A stretch of 19,424 nucleotides of DNA from an uncultured Streptococcus sp. (GCA_934216185.1 CAKQBM010000017.1:1-19424), one strand, 5' to 3'; positions 7,098-14,744 are shown, numbered from the stretch's first letter. Made by a program: numbers and translations. Notes: a model not told the origin generated them from the sequence alone.

Positions 7098-8366
7098 CTA
7101 GTTTTGATAGACGATTTGTCCCTTACAGATAGTGTATTTAACCTGCCCTTTTAAGCTTTCACCGATGAATGGTGAATTAGCTGCTTTGGAAGCAAAATGG
7201 GAATCCACAAGGCGGTCAGCCTTAGCATCAAAAATAGTGATGTCCGCTGGACCATTCTCAGCCAAGTAACCTGCTTCAAAGTTATAAAGTTTAGCTGGGT
7301 TATAGGTCATCTTTTCGAGCAATTCCATCAAACTTAACTCACCAGCTTCGACCAAATAAGTCAATCCGAGAGAAAGAGATGTTTCCAAACCTGTCATACC
7401 AGATGGCGCTTTGGTAATATCCTCAACATTTTTTTCATCTGCATGATGAGGCGCGTGGTCAGTTGCGATAACTGTGATGACGCCTGATTTAAGACCTTCT
7501 ATAACGGCACGACGGTCTGATTCCAAACGAAGCGGCGGATTCATTTTAGCATTGCTACCTTGTGTCAAAAGAAGTGCTTCTGTCTTAGAGAAATGCTGTG
7601 GTGCCACTTCTGCTGTGACTTGCGCACCTAGCCCCTGAGCAAACTCTACTACTTTAACACTTTCTTTCTTAGACAAATGCTGAATATGAACATGGGCCTT
7701 GGTTGCATAGGCAATCATGACATCACGCGCCATCATAGCATACTCAGCCACCCCAGTCGCACCGCAGATATGGAAATGCTCTTTAGCAATATTTTCGTTA
7801 AAGCCAAGAACACCGTTCAAACCTGGATCTTCCTCATGAAGACTAATAAAGGTATTAAGCTTTTTGGCTTCCTCCATGGCTTCCTTAACAACTTTACTGC
7901 TTTCAAGCGGAATCCCGTCATCTGAGAAACCAACAGCTCCAGCTTCTAAAAGTGCCTTAAAGTCAGTCAAATCTTGTCCATTAAAGTTCTTAGTAATGGT
8001 CGCAACCGTCTTAACATTAATCTTCTCTTTGGCAGCTGACTGGAGAACTTCTTGCAAAGTCTCTACGTCTGAAATAGTTGGACTAGTATTAGCCATCATG
8101 ACAACCGTTGTAAAACCACCTGCAGCGGCTGCTAGGGCACCAGTATGAATATCTTCCTTGTGAGTTTGACCAGGTTCACGGAAATGAACATGGATATCGA
8201 CCAAGCCAGGAGCAACGACTAGACCAGTAGCATCAAGTACCTCTGCTCCTTCTTCCTTGATCTCAGTCGCAATTTTGATAATTTTCCCATCTTGAACTAA
8301 AACATCACACACTTGATCCAAACCAGACTTAGGATCCATTACACGACCATTTTTGATTAGTAGCAT
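7098..8366 (-). CDS. pyrC: Dihydroorotase (class I)
   Basis: A 422-aa amidohydrolase that closes carbamoyl-aspartate to dihydroorotate in de novo pyrimidine synthesis. Zinc ligands can be placed: H59 and H61 in [10 protein letters not shown], the metal-bridging aspartate in FSDDG (149/150), H177 in SLHEED, H230 in HIQH and catalytic D303 in [16 protein letters not shown] and the length mark the Gram-positive class I type. AAGGAG precedes the ATG. It lies 12 nt after mutX and 41 nt before the MATE gene. Other pyr genes are not in the window and no PyrR attenuator was found in front, so it is probably expressed with ung and mutX. Confidence 0.97.
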   Translation of the reverse strand: MLLIKNGRVMDPKSGLDQVCDVLVQDGKIIKIATEIKEEGAEVLDATGLVVAPGLVDIHVHFREPGQTHKEDIHTGALAAAAGGFTTVVMMANTSPTISDVETLQEVLQSAAKEKINVKTVATITKNFNGQDLTDFKALLEAGAVGFSDDGIPLESSKVVKEAMEEAKKLNTFISLHEEDPGLNGVLGFNENIAKEHFHICGATGVAEYAMMARDVMIAYATKAHVHIQHLSKKESVKVVEFAQGLGAQVTAEVAPQHFSKTEALLLTQGSNAKMNPPLRLESDRRAVIEGLKSGVITVIATDHAPHHADEKNVEDITKAPSGMTGLETSLSLGLTYLVEAGELSLMELLEKMTYNPAKLYNFEAGYLAENGPADITIFDAKADRLVDSHFASKAANSPFIGESLKGQVKYTICKGQIVYQN

Positions 8367-8378
8367 CTGCTTTCTCCT

Positions 8379-8843
8379 TTATTCATAGAAATCAACTTGG
8401 GTATCCAACAATTTATCCCCATCATAAACAAACTTGGCTGAAAAGAAGGGTTTATCTTCTAAAAGCCACCCAACAAAGGTATGGTCACCTTCCCAAGTCG
8501 GCTTACTCAAAACCTCGTCATAGGGAACCCATTCTAGCGTTCCCTCGTTGCAGTCAATCAAGTCACCCTCGAACTCCGTCACCTTAAAAACATAGGTGTA
8601 CCAGTCTAAATCTGGTGTAAATTCAGGAAAAGTGATGACACCTTTTAGAACTGGCTTGGCTTTGAGCCCTGTCTCTTCAAGGATTTCACGCGCTGCGCAT
8701 TCTTGAGGCGTCTCTCCTCGCTCTAGCTTACCACCCACACCAATCCATTTTCCTTCATGAACATCATTTGGCTTCTTATTACGATGGAGCATGAGCAGTT
8801 CTTTCCCATTATCAATGTAGCAAATAGTCGCTAACTGAGGCAT
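8379..8843 (-). CDS. mutX: Nudix hydrolase MutX (8-oxo-dGTPase)
   Basis: A 154-aa Nudix protein with a complete Nudix box at 38-60: GKLERGE, then REILEETGL, giving the GX5EX7REUXEEXGU pattern. The sequence agrees well with streptococcal MutX, which hydrolyses 8-oxo-dGTP and prevents A:T to C:G transversions. The start MPQLATICYI is preceded by AAGGAG. It sits between ung (9 nt gap) and pyrC (12 nt gap), so two enzymes that keep damaged or wrong bases out of DNA are expressed together. Confidence 0.95.
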   Translation of the reverse strand: MPQLATICYIDNGKELLMLHRNKKPNDVHEGKWIGVGGKLERGETPQECAAREILEETGLKAKPVLKGVITFPEFTPDLDWYTYVFKVTEFEGDLIDCNEGTLEWVPYDEVLSKPTWEGDHTFVGWLLEDKPFFSAKFVYDGDKLLDTQVDFYE

Positions 8844-8852
8844 ATTTTCTCC

Positions 8853-9506
8853 TTATCTAAGCCAATCAATTGGCTCTTGTCCTGTCTCTTTTAAGAATGT
8901 ATTGGCCTTGGAAAAAGGCTTGGAACCCCAAAATCCTCTGTAAACAGATAACGGACTGGGATGGGCTGATTCGATAATCAAGTGATGAGGGTTGGTAACC
9001 AAGGCCTTCTTCTTGCGTGCATAGGCTCCCCAGAGTACAAAAACGACTGGTCTATCTAGTTGATTGACCACCTGAATCACAGCATCCGTAAAAGGCTCCC
9101 ATATTTGACCAGCATGACCATTGGCCTGTCCAGCAGGAACTGTCAAACAAGCATTAAGAAGCAAGACTCCTTGCTCAGCCCAAGCTGTCAAATCATGAGA
9201 TTTCTTAACCCCGATATCATCTGACAATTCTTTCAAGATATTTTGCAAGGATGGCGGAGCTGGGATAGAGTCAGGTACAGAAAAACTCAAGCCCTGCGCT
9301 TGACCTGGCCCGTGATAGGGATCCTGTCCCAGAATCACCACCTTAACTTCTTCAAGCGGTGTTGTCACTAGAGCCTGAAAAACCTTTTCCTTGGGTGGAT
9401 AAATAGTCCCCTGAGCATAGACCTGCTCCATAAACTGATTGATTTTCCAAAAATAACCCTCAGGTAATTGCGCCTTAATCAAAGCATGCCAAGACGAGTG
9501 TTCCAT
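8853..9506 (-). CDS. ung: Uracil-DNA glycosylase
   Basis: A 217-aa family 1 UDG that removes uracil from DNA. Motifs: water-activating [16 protein letters not shown] (catalytic D62), LLLNACLTV, and the C-terminal [17 protein letters not shown] (H182). I start it at the ATG 9506-9504 because AAGGAG lies 6 nt upstream. The longer frame from TTG at 9512 would start directly against the Shine-Dalgarno and is unlikely. It is the first gene of a leftward operon with mutX, pyrC and probably the MATE gene. Its promoter abuts the terminator of the preceding HAD gene. Confidence 0.97.
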   Translation of the reverse strand: MEHSSWHALIKAQLPEGYFWKINQFMEQVYAQGTIYPPKEKVFQALVTTPLEEVKVVILGQDPYHGPGQAQGLSFSVPDSIPAPPSLQNILKELSDDIGVKKSHDLTAWAEQGVLLLNACLTVPAGQANGHAGQIWEPFTDAVIQVVNQLDRPVVFVLWGAYARKKKALVTNPHHLIIESAHPSPLSVYRGFWGSKPFSKANTFLKETGQEPIDWLR

Positions 9507-9534
9507 AGCCAACTCCTTCGTTTTTACTGCCTCT

Positions 9535-9543
9535 ATTATAGCA
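9535..9543 (-). promoter_or_regulatory. ung operon promoter (extended -10)
   Basis: On the minus strand TGCTATAAT reads from 9543 to 9535. The position of the -35 (about 9563-9558) reads TGGTTT, a poor match, so recognition would rely on the extended -10. The whole upstream half of the promoter is embedded in the terminator stem of the HAD gene. Confidence 0.7.
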
Positions 9544-9569
9544 AAAAGTGGCTTTCTAAACCACTTTTT
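9543..9569 (-). terminator. Terminator of the HAD gene, overlapping its stop codon
   Basis: Stem AAAAAGTGG (minus strand from 9569) pairs with CCACTTTTT (9551-9543) around a 9-nt loop. The T-run forms the end of the stem. The hairpin starts inside the stop codon of the HAD gene and ends at the TG of the ung promoter. Confidence 0.7.
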
Positions 9570-10260
9570 ACAGTTTATCTAAGCAATCCAGCAAATCTTG
9601 ATAAGAATGGACTTCGTAAGTCGGCTGGGCTTGTGTGTGATTTTCAACGCGATGAGGATTGTACCAGATAGTGTCAAGTCCAGCATTATTACCACCTTGG
9701 ATGTCGGCGGTTAGAGAGTCTCCAATCATCAGGGCTTTTTCTTTATCAAATCCAGCAATCTGCTGACCGATTTTTTCATAGAAAAGAGCATCAGGCTTTT
9801 GTGTTTGCAATTGCTCAGAGATAAAGACTTGATTGAAATAAGGTGCCAGACCAGACTGAGCCAAACGTCCTGTCTGAATGGCAGTAATCCCATTTGTTGC
9901 AGCATACAGCTCATAATCACGCTCGATGAGGCTGTCCAAGAGTTCAGGAGCACCTGAAAAAGTTTGCCCCTGCTGGGCAAGGTAAAATTGGTAACGCTGG
10001 GCTAGAAAACTACCGTCTTTTTCCTGTCCAAAATGAGCAAATAAACGAGAAAAGCGCGTGTTAACCAACTCTTGTTTACTGATTTTCTTTTGCTCCAAGT
10101 CCTTCCAGAGAGCCTTGTTCATAGGAACATAATAGTCTTTATAAGCCTGAATATCTGTAACTCCTTCTTCTTTTAGAAGTTGCGTCAAAGCCACATCCTC
10201 AGCAACATCAAAATCAAGAAGAGTGTGGTCGAGGTCGAAAAGTAGAAATTTGTAAAACAA
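9568..10260 (-). CDS. HAD-family hydrolase, YjjG/YfnB-type (pyrimidine 5'-nucleotidase-like)
   Basis: From a TTG start it is 230 aa. HAD motifs: I FDLDHT (D9 and D11), II AATNG (T122), III K155 in [18 protein letters not shown] (D181, D186). The helical cap between motifs I and II and the overall pattern match the YjjG subfamily, whose E. coli member removes phosphate from damaged or non-canonical pyrimidine nucleotides. That would suit its position beside ung and mutX, but the substrate is inferred. An ATG at 10302 gives a 244-aa form with no ribosome site and a poor N-terminus; the TTG at 10260 is preceded by AAAGGA and gives the family-like start [12 protein letters not shown]. An extended -10 (TGGTATAAT) lies upstream at 10349-10341. 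Confidence 0.9.
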   Translation of the reverse strand: MFYKFLLFDLDHTLLDFDVAEDVALTQLLKEEGVTDIQAYKDYYVPMNKALWKDLEQKKISKQELVNTRFSRLFAHFGQEKDGSFLAQRYQFYLAQQGQTFSGAPELLDSLIERDYELYAATNGITAIQTGRLAQSGLAPYFNQVFISEQLQTQKPDALFYEKIGQQIAGFDKEKALMIGDSLTADIQGGNNAGLDTIWYNPHRVENHTQAQPTYEVHSYQDLLDCLDKL

Positions 10261-10302
10261 TTTGAGGTTTTCCTTTCTAGAGCATGCATAGGATAACTCC
10301 AT

Positions 10303-10493
10303 TTAATATTTAATATTTAATTTTAAAATTTAATAGCAAAATTATACCATATGAAATAATGAACAGCTGTATATTTTTCAATTATCCAATGCCACAACTA
10401 AATTGATACTCTCCTACTGGGATTTATTTTAGATCACTATTAGGGAGATGAATTTTTGATGGGAGAGATATACTGACTGATTGTGTAATACAA
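10303..10493. other. AT-rich spacer with HAD promoter, no gene seen
   Basis: Bases 10302-10334 contain repeated TAATATTT units. A minus-strand extended -10 TGGTATAAT (10349-10341) probably drives the HAD gene. The rest shows no convincing reading frame in either direction. Confidence 0.5.
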
Positions 10494-10631
10494 TCAAGGT
10501 GTTGCAACTTCAGTATCATGTGCAACAAGTCCCTTAAGTCCATCCATCAAAAGTATAATTTCAGAATCCAGATATATTCCAGAATCATATCTTGTATCTA
10601 AACCATAATGTATGGTGATTAATAACTTCAC
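10494..10631 (-). pseudogene. Short coding remnant, family not recognised
   Basis: A minus-strand frame ending at TGA 10496-10494 reads as protein-like sequence (ITIHYGLDTRYDSGIYLDSE, then about 20 more residues ending EVATP). From the GTG at 10631 it is 45 aa; the frame stays open about 19 codons further upstream without an ATG. There is no Shine-Dalgarno in front. The composition (conserved-looking Y, G, D residues) suggests a fragment of a real gene, probably truncated. A perfect cre site lies 20-35 bases upstream. I cannot name the family. Confidence 0.35.
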
Positions 10632-10650
10632 TATTTGACAATTTGTAACA

Positions 10651-10666
10651 ATGCAAACGATTACAA
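10651..10666. promoter_or_regulatory. cre site with perfect consensus match
   Basis: ATGCAAACGATTACAA fits the CcpA operator consensus WTGNAARCGNWWNCAW at every position. It lies between two degraded segments, and the nearest downstream frame on the minus strand is the 45-codon remnant. It looks like an orphan operator left from a lost, catabolite-repressed gene. CcpA binding is inferred from sequence only. Confidence 0.55.
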
Positions 10667-10689
10667 AATTTATTCTAAACTTTCACTGT

Positions 10690-10716
10690 ACAAAAAAGCC
10701 ACATTGTGTGGCTTTA
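10690..10716 (-). terminator. Leftward intrinsic terminator after the tRNA-like 3' end
   Basis: On the minus strand AAAGCCACA pairs with TGTGGCTTT around a CAA loop, followed by further T residues. Read on the plus strand there is no T-run after the stem, so the orientation is leftward. It lies immediately behind the tRNA-like 3' end, where tRNA terminators normally sit. Confidence 0.8.
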
Positions 10717-10742
10717 AATGGAGCGAAAGGGATTCGAACCCT
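10717..10742 (-). tRNA. 3' fragment of a tRNA gene (T-arm and acceptor strand), possible att scar
   Basis: On the minus strand AAGGG-TTCGAAT-CCCTT is a perfect T-arm followed by the 3' acceptor strand TCGCTCC and discriminator A, then a terminator. GGAGTGA about 83 nt upstream (near 10799-10793) could pair with TCGCTCC across one wobble. The 51 bases between have no recognisable D-arm or anticodon arm, so this is not a functional tRNA. Isolated tRNA 3' ends commonly mark attachment sites of integrated elements. The amino-acid identity cannot be told. Confidence 0.6.
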
Positions 10743-10783
10743 TTGGGCTATTTGTGTTTTATAATTAATTTTAGGGATTTATT

Positions 10784-10843
10784 TCAAAGGTTACTCACTC
10801 CAATAAGCCCGTTTACCACCAGATTTGAAATAGAACTCTTCAT
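10784..10843 (-). CDS. Possible 19-aa peptide ORF, unknown
   Basis: MKSSISNLVVNGLIGVSNL is preceded by AGAGGT 6 nt before its ATG, a good streptococcal ribosome site. An in-frame ATG six codons earlier (10861) gives an alternative. It lies downstream of an extended -10 promoter and upstream of a terminator on the same strand, so it could be translated. It may equally be the surviving start of a gene cut off by recombination. No family recognised. Confidence 0.3.
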   Translation of the reverse strand: MKSSISNLVVNGLIGVSNL

Positions 10844-10998
10844 TGTATTACCTCTTTCCATTGTAGCGACCGCTATAACAGTTTGAATTAAATTACATAG
10901 AAGTGAAATGTCCAAATTAATCCCAAACAAATTAAATACTACCACACACCTCAACAATCCGTTTTTGTAGATTGCTCAAGTCTATGTTCGATGATTAT

Positions 10999-11007
10999 AT
11001 TATAGCA
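10999..11007 (-). promoter_or_regulatory. Leftward extended -10 promoter in the decay zone
   Basis: TGCTATAAT reads on the minus strand from 11007 to 10999, an exact extended -10. The -35 region is poor (TTCTCT around 11027-11022). Transcription would start near 10992 and could run about 300 nt to the terminator at 10690-10716. A 15-bp repeat CTACAAAAACGRATT lies on both sides (10956-10970 and 11045-11059, minus strand). Confidence 0.55.
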
Positions 11008-11083
11008 TAAAATAATATAAAAGAGAATAGTAGAATTTAACACTAATTCGTTTTTGTAGTAAATTTAGTTATATTTTTAAGTT

Positions 11084-11513
11084 TTATGTAGAAATCGACC
11101 TTGCTCATTCTTCTAGTATCGTTAATTTCTGATCATATATAGTTTAGGGAGTTAAATCGAGAATCTTAAGTTAATCTTTAATCAATTCTACACTAGATAG
11201 TAAAATTTGTAGAGCTACACCCATTTTTTCTCTGTCCTCACATCAAAATTAATCCACTCAACACCTCTATAGTATCTAGCTTCATGAAGGGTAAATACTC
11301 CTGATTGTCTTGATATCCTTTGTGATTTCAAATCATAATCACTTCTTACAGCAAAGAGAATTGTATCAAAAGGAGTGTTATTCATATCCAGTACTCAAAT
11401 AGTGTATTATCAGCATTATCTATACAGAAGGCCTCCCTTATCGTGAGGTTCCCATCTTTATAATAAATTGCTGAATTCTAATTTAATCTTGTAGGATTTA
11501 AAATATAGACAAC
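11084..11513 (-). pseudogene. Degraded remnant of an FRG-domain gene
   Basis: Joining minus-strand frames gives a recognisable series: VVYILNPTRLN (from 11513), in-frame TAG at 11480-11478, YYKDGNLTIREAF to EYWI (TGA 11384-11382), a frame change, then AVRSDYDLKSQRISRQSGVF and EWINFDVRTEKKWV (TAG 11217-11215), then a third frame with LLSSVELIKD and IYDQKLTILEE broken by stops. The (D)GVVYILNP-RLN block and the R-I-x-x-Q-x-G-V-F-T-L-H block resemble the FRG domain (PF08867), found in proteins of defence and mobile islands. The N-terminal FRG motif region is missing, cut at the junction with the neighbouring pseudogene. A 56-codon ORF (11215-11385) is the longest intact piece. Family assignment is from memory of the motif. 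Confidence 0.55.
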
Positions 11514-11994
11514 TTGACGTGCTACTGATAAAGTAGGAACCTAGACTTGTCCCTCCCGTCCACTTATAGACACCATTGGTAAAGAGTTCGTCATTGCTAA
11601 AAACTTCCATCAACTCTAAAACCTCTCTATGTGATTGTTCTAGGAGTCTATTAGCTTCTTCTAAGGAGGTTTTCTGGTGCTTTTTCCAAATAGCGACATT
11701 CATTTCTCCATAAGTTTTCCAAGTATAAGGTTCAGGGAGAAAAGATCTTTCGTGACCTTATTGATTAGAATGTACCCAAGTCAAAAGTAACTGATGCCAT
11801 TCATAAAGATGGATCAAGACATCCCGTAGATTTTTATCCCTTTTCCAGTGAGCTTCTTTTTTCTTTGGGTCTCTTGAAAAATCAAATGGAGTCTGTAGCT
11901 CATCTTCACTTAGTTGGGAGATGAAACGATTGAGCTTTTCATAGTTTTCCTTAGAGGCCAGCATTAGCTCCTCTTTTGTTTTCGGTCTAGGAAC
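11458..11994 (-). pseudogene. ClbS/DfsB-family (DUF1706) pseudogene
   Basis: The minus-strand frame gives the family's order: PRPKTKEEL (from 11991), NYEKLNRFISQLSEDE, FDFSRDPKKK, RDKNLRDVLIHLYEWHQLLL, then LPEPYTWKTY, FWxKHQ-like IWKKHQKTSLEEAN and the TGGTSLGSYF block. Two lesions are clear. The expected start, 6 nt after AAGGGAG (12007-12001), is GTT (11994-11992), not ATG or GTG. An in-frame TAA at 11760-11758 interrupts WVHSNQ*GHERSFLPEP with no frame change. The last ~17 codons after TSS do not match the family and are probably neighbouring FRG DNA read out of frame. ClbS protects colibactin producers; most relatives are uncharacterised DinB-like four-helix proteins. An internal ATG at 11964 could give only a short peptide. 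Confidence 0.85.
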
Positions 11995-12050
11995 AGAGTT
12001 CTCCCTTCATATTGTTAATTATTATTAGAAATTTTTTATCCTTTAAATCT

Positions 12051-12545
12051 CTATAACTTATCCTTTAATTTCTCAACAAAGAGATAGGCCGCTGGACAGG
12101 TCAAAGTATTCTTAATCGTCAAATGATTGATTTGATGGATCTTTTTGCGGTCAGTATGAGGGAATTCACGACAGGCCTTTGGACGAACATCATAAATGGA
12201 ACAGAGATTATCTCCTCCTAAAAATGGGCAGGGCATAGATCTAAAAACCTTGTCCCCATCTTCATCTACCTGGAGGAATTCAGCTTCAAAAGCTGGTAAT
12301 TTCATCTTAAAGTACTTAGCAATACGGGTGATGTCTGCTTCCTTGAAGTCGGGTCCCAAAGTCTTACAACAGTTAGCACAGGCGGTACAATCAATCTCCG
12401 TAAAGACTTCTTGGTGAATCTGCTGGGCTAGCTTATCTAGATTTTTTGGTGGCTTTTTCTTTAAATTGGCTAAAACTTTACGGTGTTCCTTCTGTTTTTG
12501 CAAGGCTAGCTGGTGGTAGTACTCAATATCAATTTCTTTAGACAT
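12051..12545 (-). CDS. YkgJ-family cysteine-cluster protein
   Basis: A 164-aa protein with the CxxCxxCC-type cluster (C53, C56, C59, C60 in CTACANCC) and further cysteines C106 (MPCPF), C115, C125 (ACREFPH) and C150. This is the pattern of the YkgJ / zinc- or iron-chelating domain family (PF03692), whose function is not established; Fe-S or zinc binding is proposed from the cysteines. The N-terminal 45 residues are lysine/glutamine-rich and helical. A minus-strand extended -10 (TGATATAAT, 12585-12577) lies 32 nt upstream. The ClbS-like pseudogene begins 56 nt downstream on the same strand and may once have been co-transcribed. No terminator is seen between them. Confidence 0.88.
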   Translation of the reverse strand: MSKEIDIEYYHQLALQKQKEHRKVLANLKKKPPKNLDKLAQQIHQEVFTEIDCTACANCCKTLGPDFKEADITRIAKYFKMKLPAFEAEFLQVDEDGDKVFRSMPCPFLGGDNLCSIYDVRPKACREFPHTDRKKIHQINHLTIKNTLTCPAAYLFVEKLKDKL

Positions 12546-12576
12546 GGTTTCTCTCTTATTCTATTTGTTTCCCCCT

Positions 12577-12585
12577 ATTATATCA
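12577..12585 (-). promoter_or_regulatory. Promoter of the YkgJ-family gene
   Basis: TGATATAAT on the minus strand (12585 to 12577) is an extended -10 about 32 nt before the ATG. No clear -35 was seen. Confidence 0.55.
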
Positions 12586-12640
12586 TGCCTCTGTTCCATT
12601 GAAAAGTGGAGTTTATTAGACTATACTTTCCCAAAAATGC

Positions 12641-12672
12641 ATCAAAAAACCTTGCAACTAGGTTACAAGGTT
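12641..12672 (-). terminator. ptsHI terminator
   Basis: On the minus strand AACCTTGTAA pairs with TTGCAAGGTT around a CCTAG loop and is followed by TTTT. It lies 8 nt after the ptsI stop codon and closes the ptsH-ptsI transcript. Confidence 0.85.
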
Positions 12673-12679
12673 AATGACA

Positions 12680-14413
12680 TTAATCAAAATTAACGTATTC
12701 TTTTTGAAGTTCAAGAACTTCTTCCATTGTTGAACACTCTGTAAGGGCACGGTTAGCGTACTCTTCCATCTTAGCAGTATCCAATTTCTTCATCAAGCTA
12801 CGTGTACGAAGGACAGATGTTGCTGACATAGAGAATTCATCCAAGCCCATTCCGACAAGAAGTGGAACAGCTTTTTGGTCACCAGCCATCTCACCACACA
12901 TACCAGCCCATTTACCTTCAGCGTGAGCTGCCTTGATAACGTTGTTAATCAAGCGAAGGATTGATGGGTTATATGGTTGGTAAAGGTATGAAACTTGCTC
13001 GTTCATACGGTCTGCTGCCATTGAGTATTGGATCAAGTCGTTTGTACCAATTGAGAAGAAGTCAACTTCTTTAGCAAATTGGTCTGCAAGCATCGCTGCT
13101 GCAGGGATTTCAATCATGATACCAACTTGGATATCATCCGCAACTGCAACACCTTCAGCAAGAAGGTTTGCTTTTTCTTCGTCAAAGACTGCTTTAGCTG
13201 CACGGAACTCTTTCAAAAGGGCAACCATTGGGAACATGATACGCAATTGACCATGAACAGAAGCACGAAGAAGGGCACGGATTTGTGTACGGAACATTGC
13301 ATCTCCAGTTTCAGAAATAGAGATACGAAGGGCACGGAATCCAAGGAATGGGTTCATTTCATGTGGCATATCGAAGTAAGGAAGTTCCTTATCACCACCG
13401 ATATCCATTGTACGAACAACTACTGGTTTACCATTCATTCCCTCAAGAACAGCCTTGTATGCTTCATACTGCTCGTCTTCTGTTGGGAAATCTTGAGAAT
13501 CCATGTACAAGAACTCTGTACGGTAAAGTCCAACAGCTTCAGCACCGTTGCTGTTAACACCTTCAACGTCTTTTGGAGTACCGATGTTAGCAGCCAACTC
13601 GAAGTGTTTACCGTCAGCAGTCACTGTTTGAGCATCTTTCAAAAGTGCCCATTCAGCTTTTTGTTTAGCATAAGCTTCACCAGCTGCTTTAAATTCTGCC
13701 GCTTGTTCATCTGTTGGGTTGATAATCACTTCACCAGTAATTCCGTTAACGGCAAGGATATCACCGTCTTTCACTACTTCAGTGATGTTATTTGTTCCCA
13801 ATACAGCTGCAATTTCAAGTGTACGTGCCATGATAGCTGAGTGACTTGTACGTCCACCGATGTTTGTTACAAAAGCTTTTACAAAGTTTTTATCCAATTG
13901 AGCTGTATCAGATGGTGTCAAGTCATGTGCAATCACAATTACTTCTTCATTGATTGAAGCTGGGTTTGGCAATTTCTTACCAAGAAGGTTTGCCAATACA
14001 CGTTTTGTCACGTCGCGGATATCCGCTGCACGTTCTTGCATGTATGGGTTGTCTTCCATACCTTCAAAGATAGTGATGAACATGTCAGTCACTTCTTTAA
14101 GACCTGCTTCTGCATTGACTTTCTTAGCACGGATTGTTTCTTTAATCTGACCAATCAATTCTGGGTCAGCAAGAACCATCAAATGAGCGTCAAAAACTTG
14201 AGCCGCTTCTTCACCTAGCGTACCTACAGCTTTCTCGCGGATAAGAGAAAGCTCGTTTTGAGAAGCTTCAAGAGCTACATCCAAACGAGCCTCTTCTGCG
14301 TTTGTATCTTCGACTGAAACAGTCTCGAATGACAAATCCGGTTGAACGAGTAGATATGCTTTTGCAACTGCAACACCGTCAGATGCTGCGATTCCTTTAA
14401 GCATTTCTGTCAT
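12680..14413 (-). CDS. ptsI: PTS enzyme I (phosphoenolpyruvate-protein phosphotransferase)
   Basis: A 577-aa cytoplasmic enzyme I of standard Gram-positive length. It takes phosphate from phosphoenolpyruvate and passes it to HPr. The phospho-histidine is H191 in [14 protein letters not shown]; the PEP-binding TIM-barrel shows [33 protein letters not shown] and the catalytic cysteine of [10 protein letters not shown] (near residue 506). The ATG follows AAGGA that overlaps the ptsH stop codon; the gap is 5 nt, so the two genes are translationally linked. All PTS sugars depend on this pair. The following terminator ends the operon, so no third gene is co-transcribed. Confidence 0.99.
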   Translation of the reverse strand: MTEMLKGIAASDGVAVAKAYLLVQPDLSFETVSVEDTNAEEARLDVALEASQNELSLIREKAVGTLGEEAAQVFDAHLMVLADPELIGQIKETIRAKKVNAEAGLKEVTDMFITIFEGMEDNPYMQERAADIRDVTKRVLANLLGKKLPNPASINEEVIVIAHDLTPSDTAQLDKNFVKAFVTNIGGRTSHSAIMARTLEIAAVLGTNNITEVVKDGDILAVNGITGEVIINPTDEQAAEFKAAGEAYAKQKAEWALLKDAQTVTADGKHFELAANIGTPKDVEGVNSNGAEAVGLYRTEFLYMDSQDFPTEDEQYEAYKAVLEGMNGKPVVVRTMDIGGDKELPYFDMPHEMNPFLGFRALRISISETGDAMFRTQIRALLRASVHGQLRIMFPMVALLKEFRAAKAVFDEEKANLLAEGVAVADDIQVGIMIEIPAAAMLADQFAKEVDFFSIGTNDLIQYSMAADRMNEQVSYLYQPYNPSILRLINNVIKAAHAEGKWAGMCGEMAGDQKAVPLLVGMGLDEFSMSATSVLRTRSLMKKLDTAKMEEYANRALTECSTMEEVLELQKEYVNFD

Positions 14414-14418
14414 TTTCC

Positions 14419-14682
14419 TTATGCCAATCCTTCTTTTTCCATTGTTTCTGAGATTGCAGCGATAGCGTCATCTGCATCTGCACCTTCAGCTGAGATAGTT
14501 ACGTCAGCACCTTGGCCAACACCAAGACTCATAACACCCATAATTGATTTAAGGTTAACTGATTTACCTTTGTACTCAAGAGTGATATCTGAAGCAAATT
14601 TGCTAGCAGTTTGTACCAACAATGTTGCTGGACGTGCGTGAATACCTGTTTCTGCCACTACGTGGAAATCTTTAGAAGCCAT
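14419..14682 (-). CDS. ptsH: PTS phosphocarrier protein HPr
   Basis: An 87-aa HPr. The enzyme I phosphorylation site is H15 ([10 protein letters not shown]) and the regulatory serine is S46 ([12 protein letters not shown]), the target of HPr kinase that makes P-Ser-HPr, the CcpA co-repressor in Firmicutes. AAAGGAGAG precedes the ATG. It is the first gene of ptsH-ptsI. Its promoter is strong (TTGAAA, 17 bp, extended TATAAT), and a cre-like sequence lies at the start point, which suggests some catabolite feedback (inference). Confidence 0.99.
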   Translation of the reverse strand: MASKDFHVVAETGIHARPATLLVQTASKFASDITLEYKGKSVNLKSIMGVMSLGVGQGADVTISAEGADADDAIAAISETMEKEGLA

Positions 14683-14723
14683 AGTTTGACTCTCCTTTTG
14701 TTCTTTCTTTTTTGAGTTATATG

Positions 14724-14737
14724 TGATAACCCTTACA
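14724..14737 (-). promoter_or_regulatory. cre-like site at the ptsH start point
   Basis: On the minus strand TGTAAGGGTTATCA matches TGWAANCGNTNWCA at all but one position (G for C in the central CG). It spans roughly +2 to +15 of the predicted ptsH transcript, where bound CcpA would block. The central mismatch lowers confidence. Confidence 0.35.
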
Positions 14738-14744
14738 ATTTGGT

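Noticed and set aside
9507..9512. TTG start for ung two codons upstream
   Set aside because: It directly abuts the Shine-Dalgarno AAGGAG; the ATG at 9506 has a 6-nt spacing.
10717..10799. Complete tRNA gene on the minus strand
   Set aside because: T-arm and acceptor fit, but the 51 bases between have no D-arm, GG-containing D-loop or anticodon arm; only the 3' part is supportable.
10635..10886. Plus-strand 83-codon ORF with a WSERDSNP motif
   Set aside because: SERDSNP is the standard artefact of translating the reverse of a tRNA T-arm. No ribosome site supports a start, and the signals here run on the other strand.
10956..11059. CRISPR-like repeats (GTTTTTGTAG twice)
   Set aside because: Only two short copies of unequal context and 89 bp spacing, no full-length 36-bp repeat, no cas genes.
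13079..13840. Plus-strand 253-codon ORF
   Set aside because: It is antisense to ptsI, a complete and unmistakable gene; its cysteine/serine/phenylalanine-rich translation is typical of an antisense shadow.
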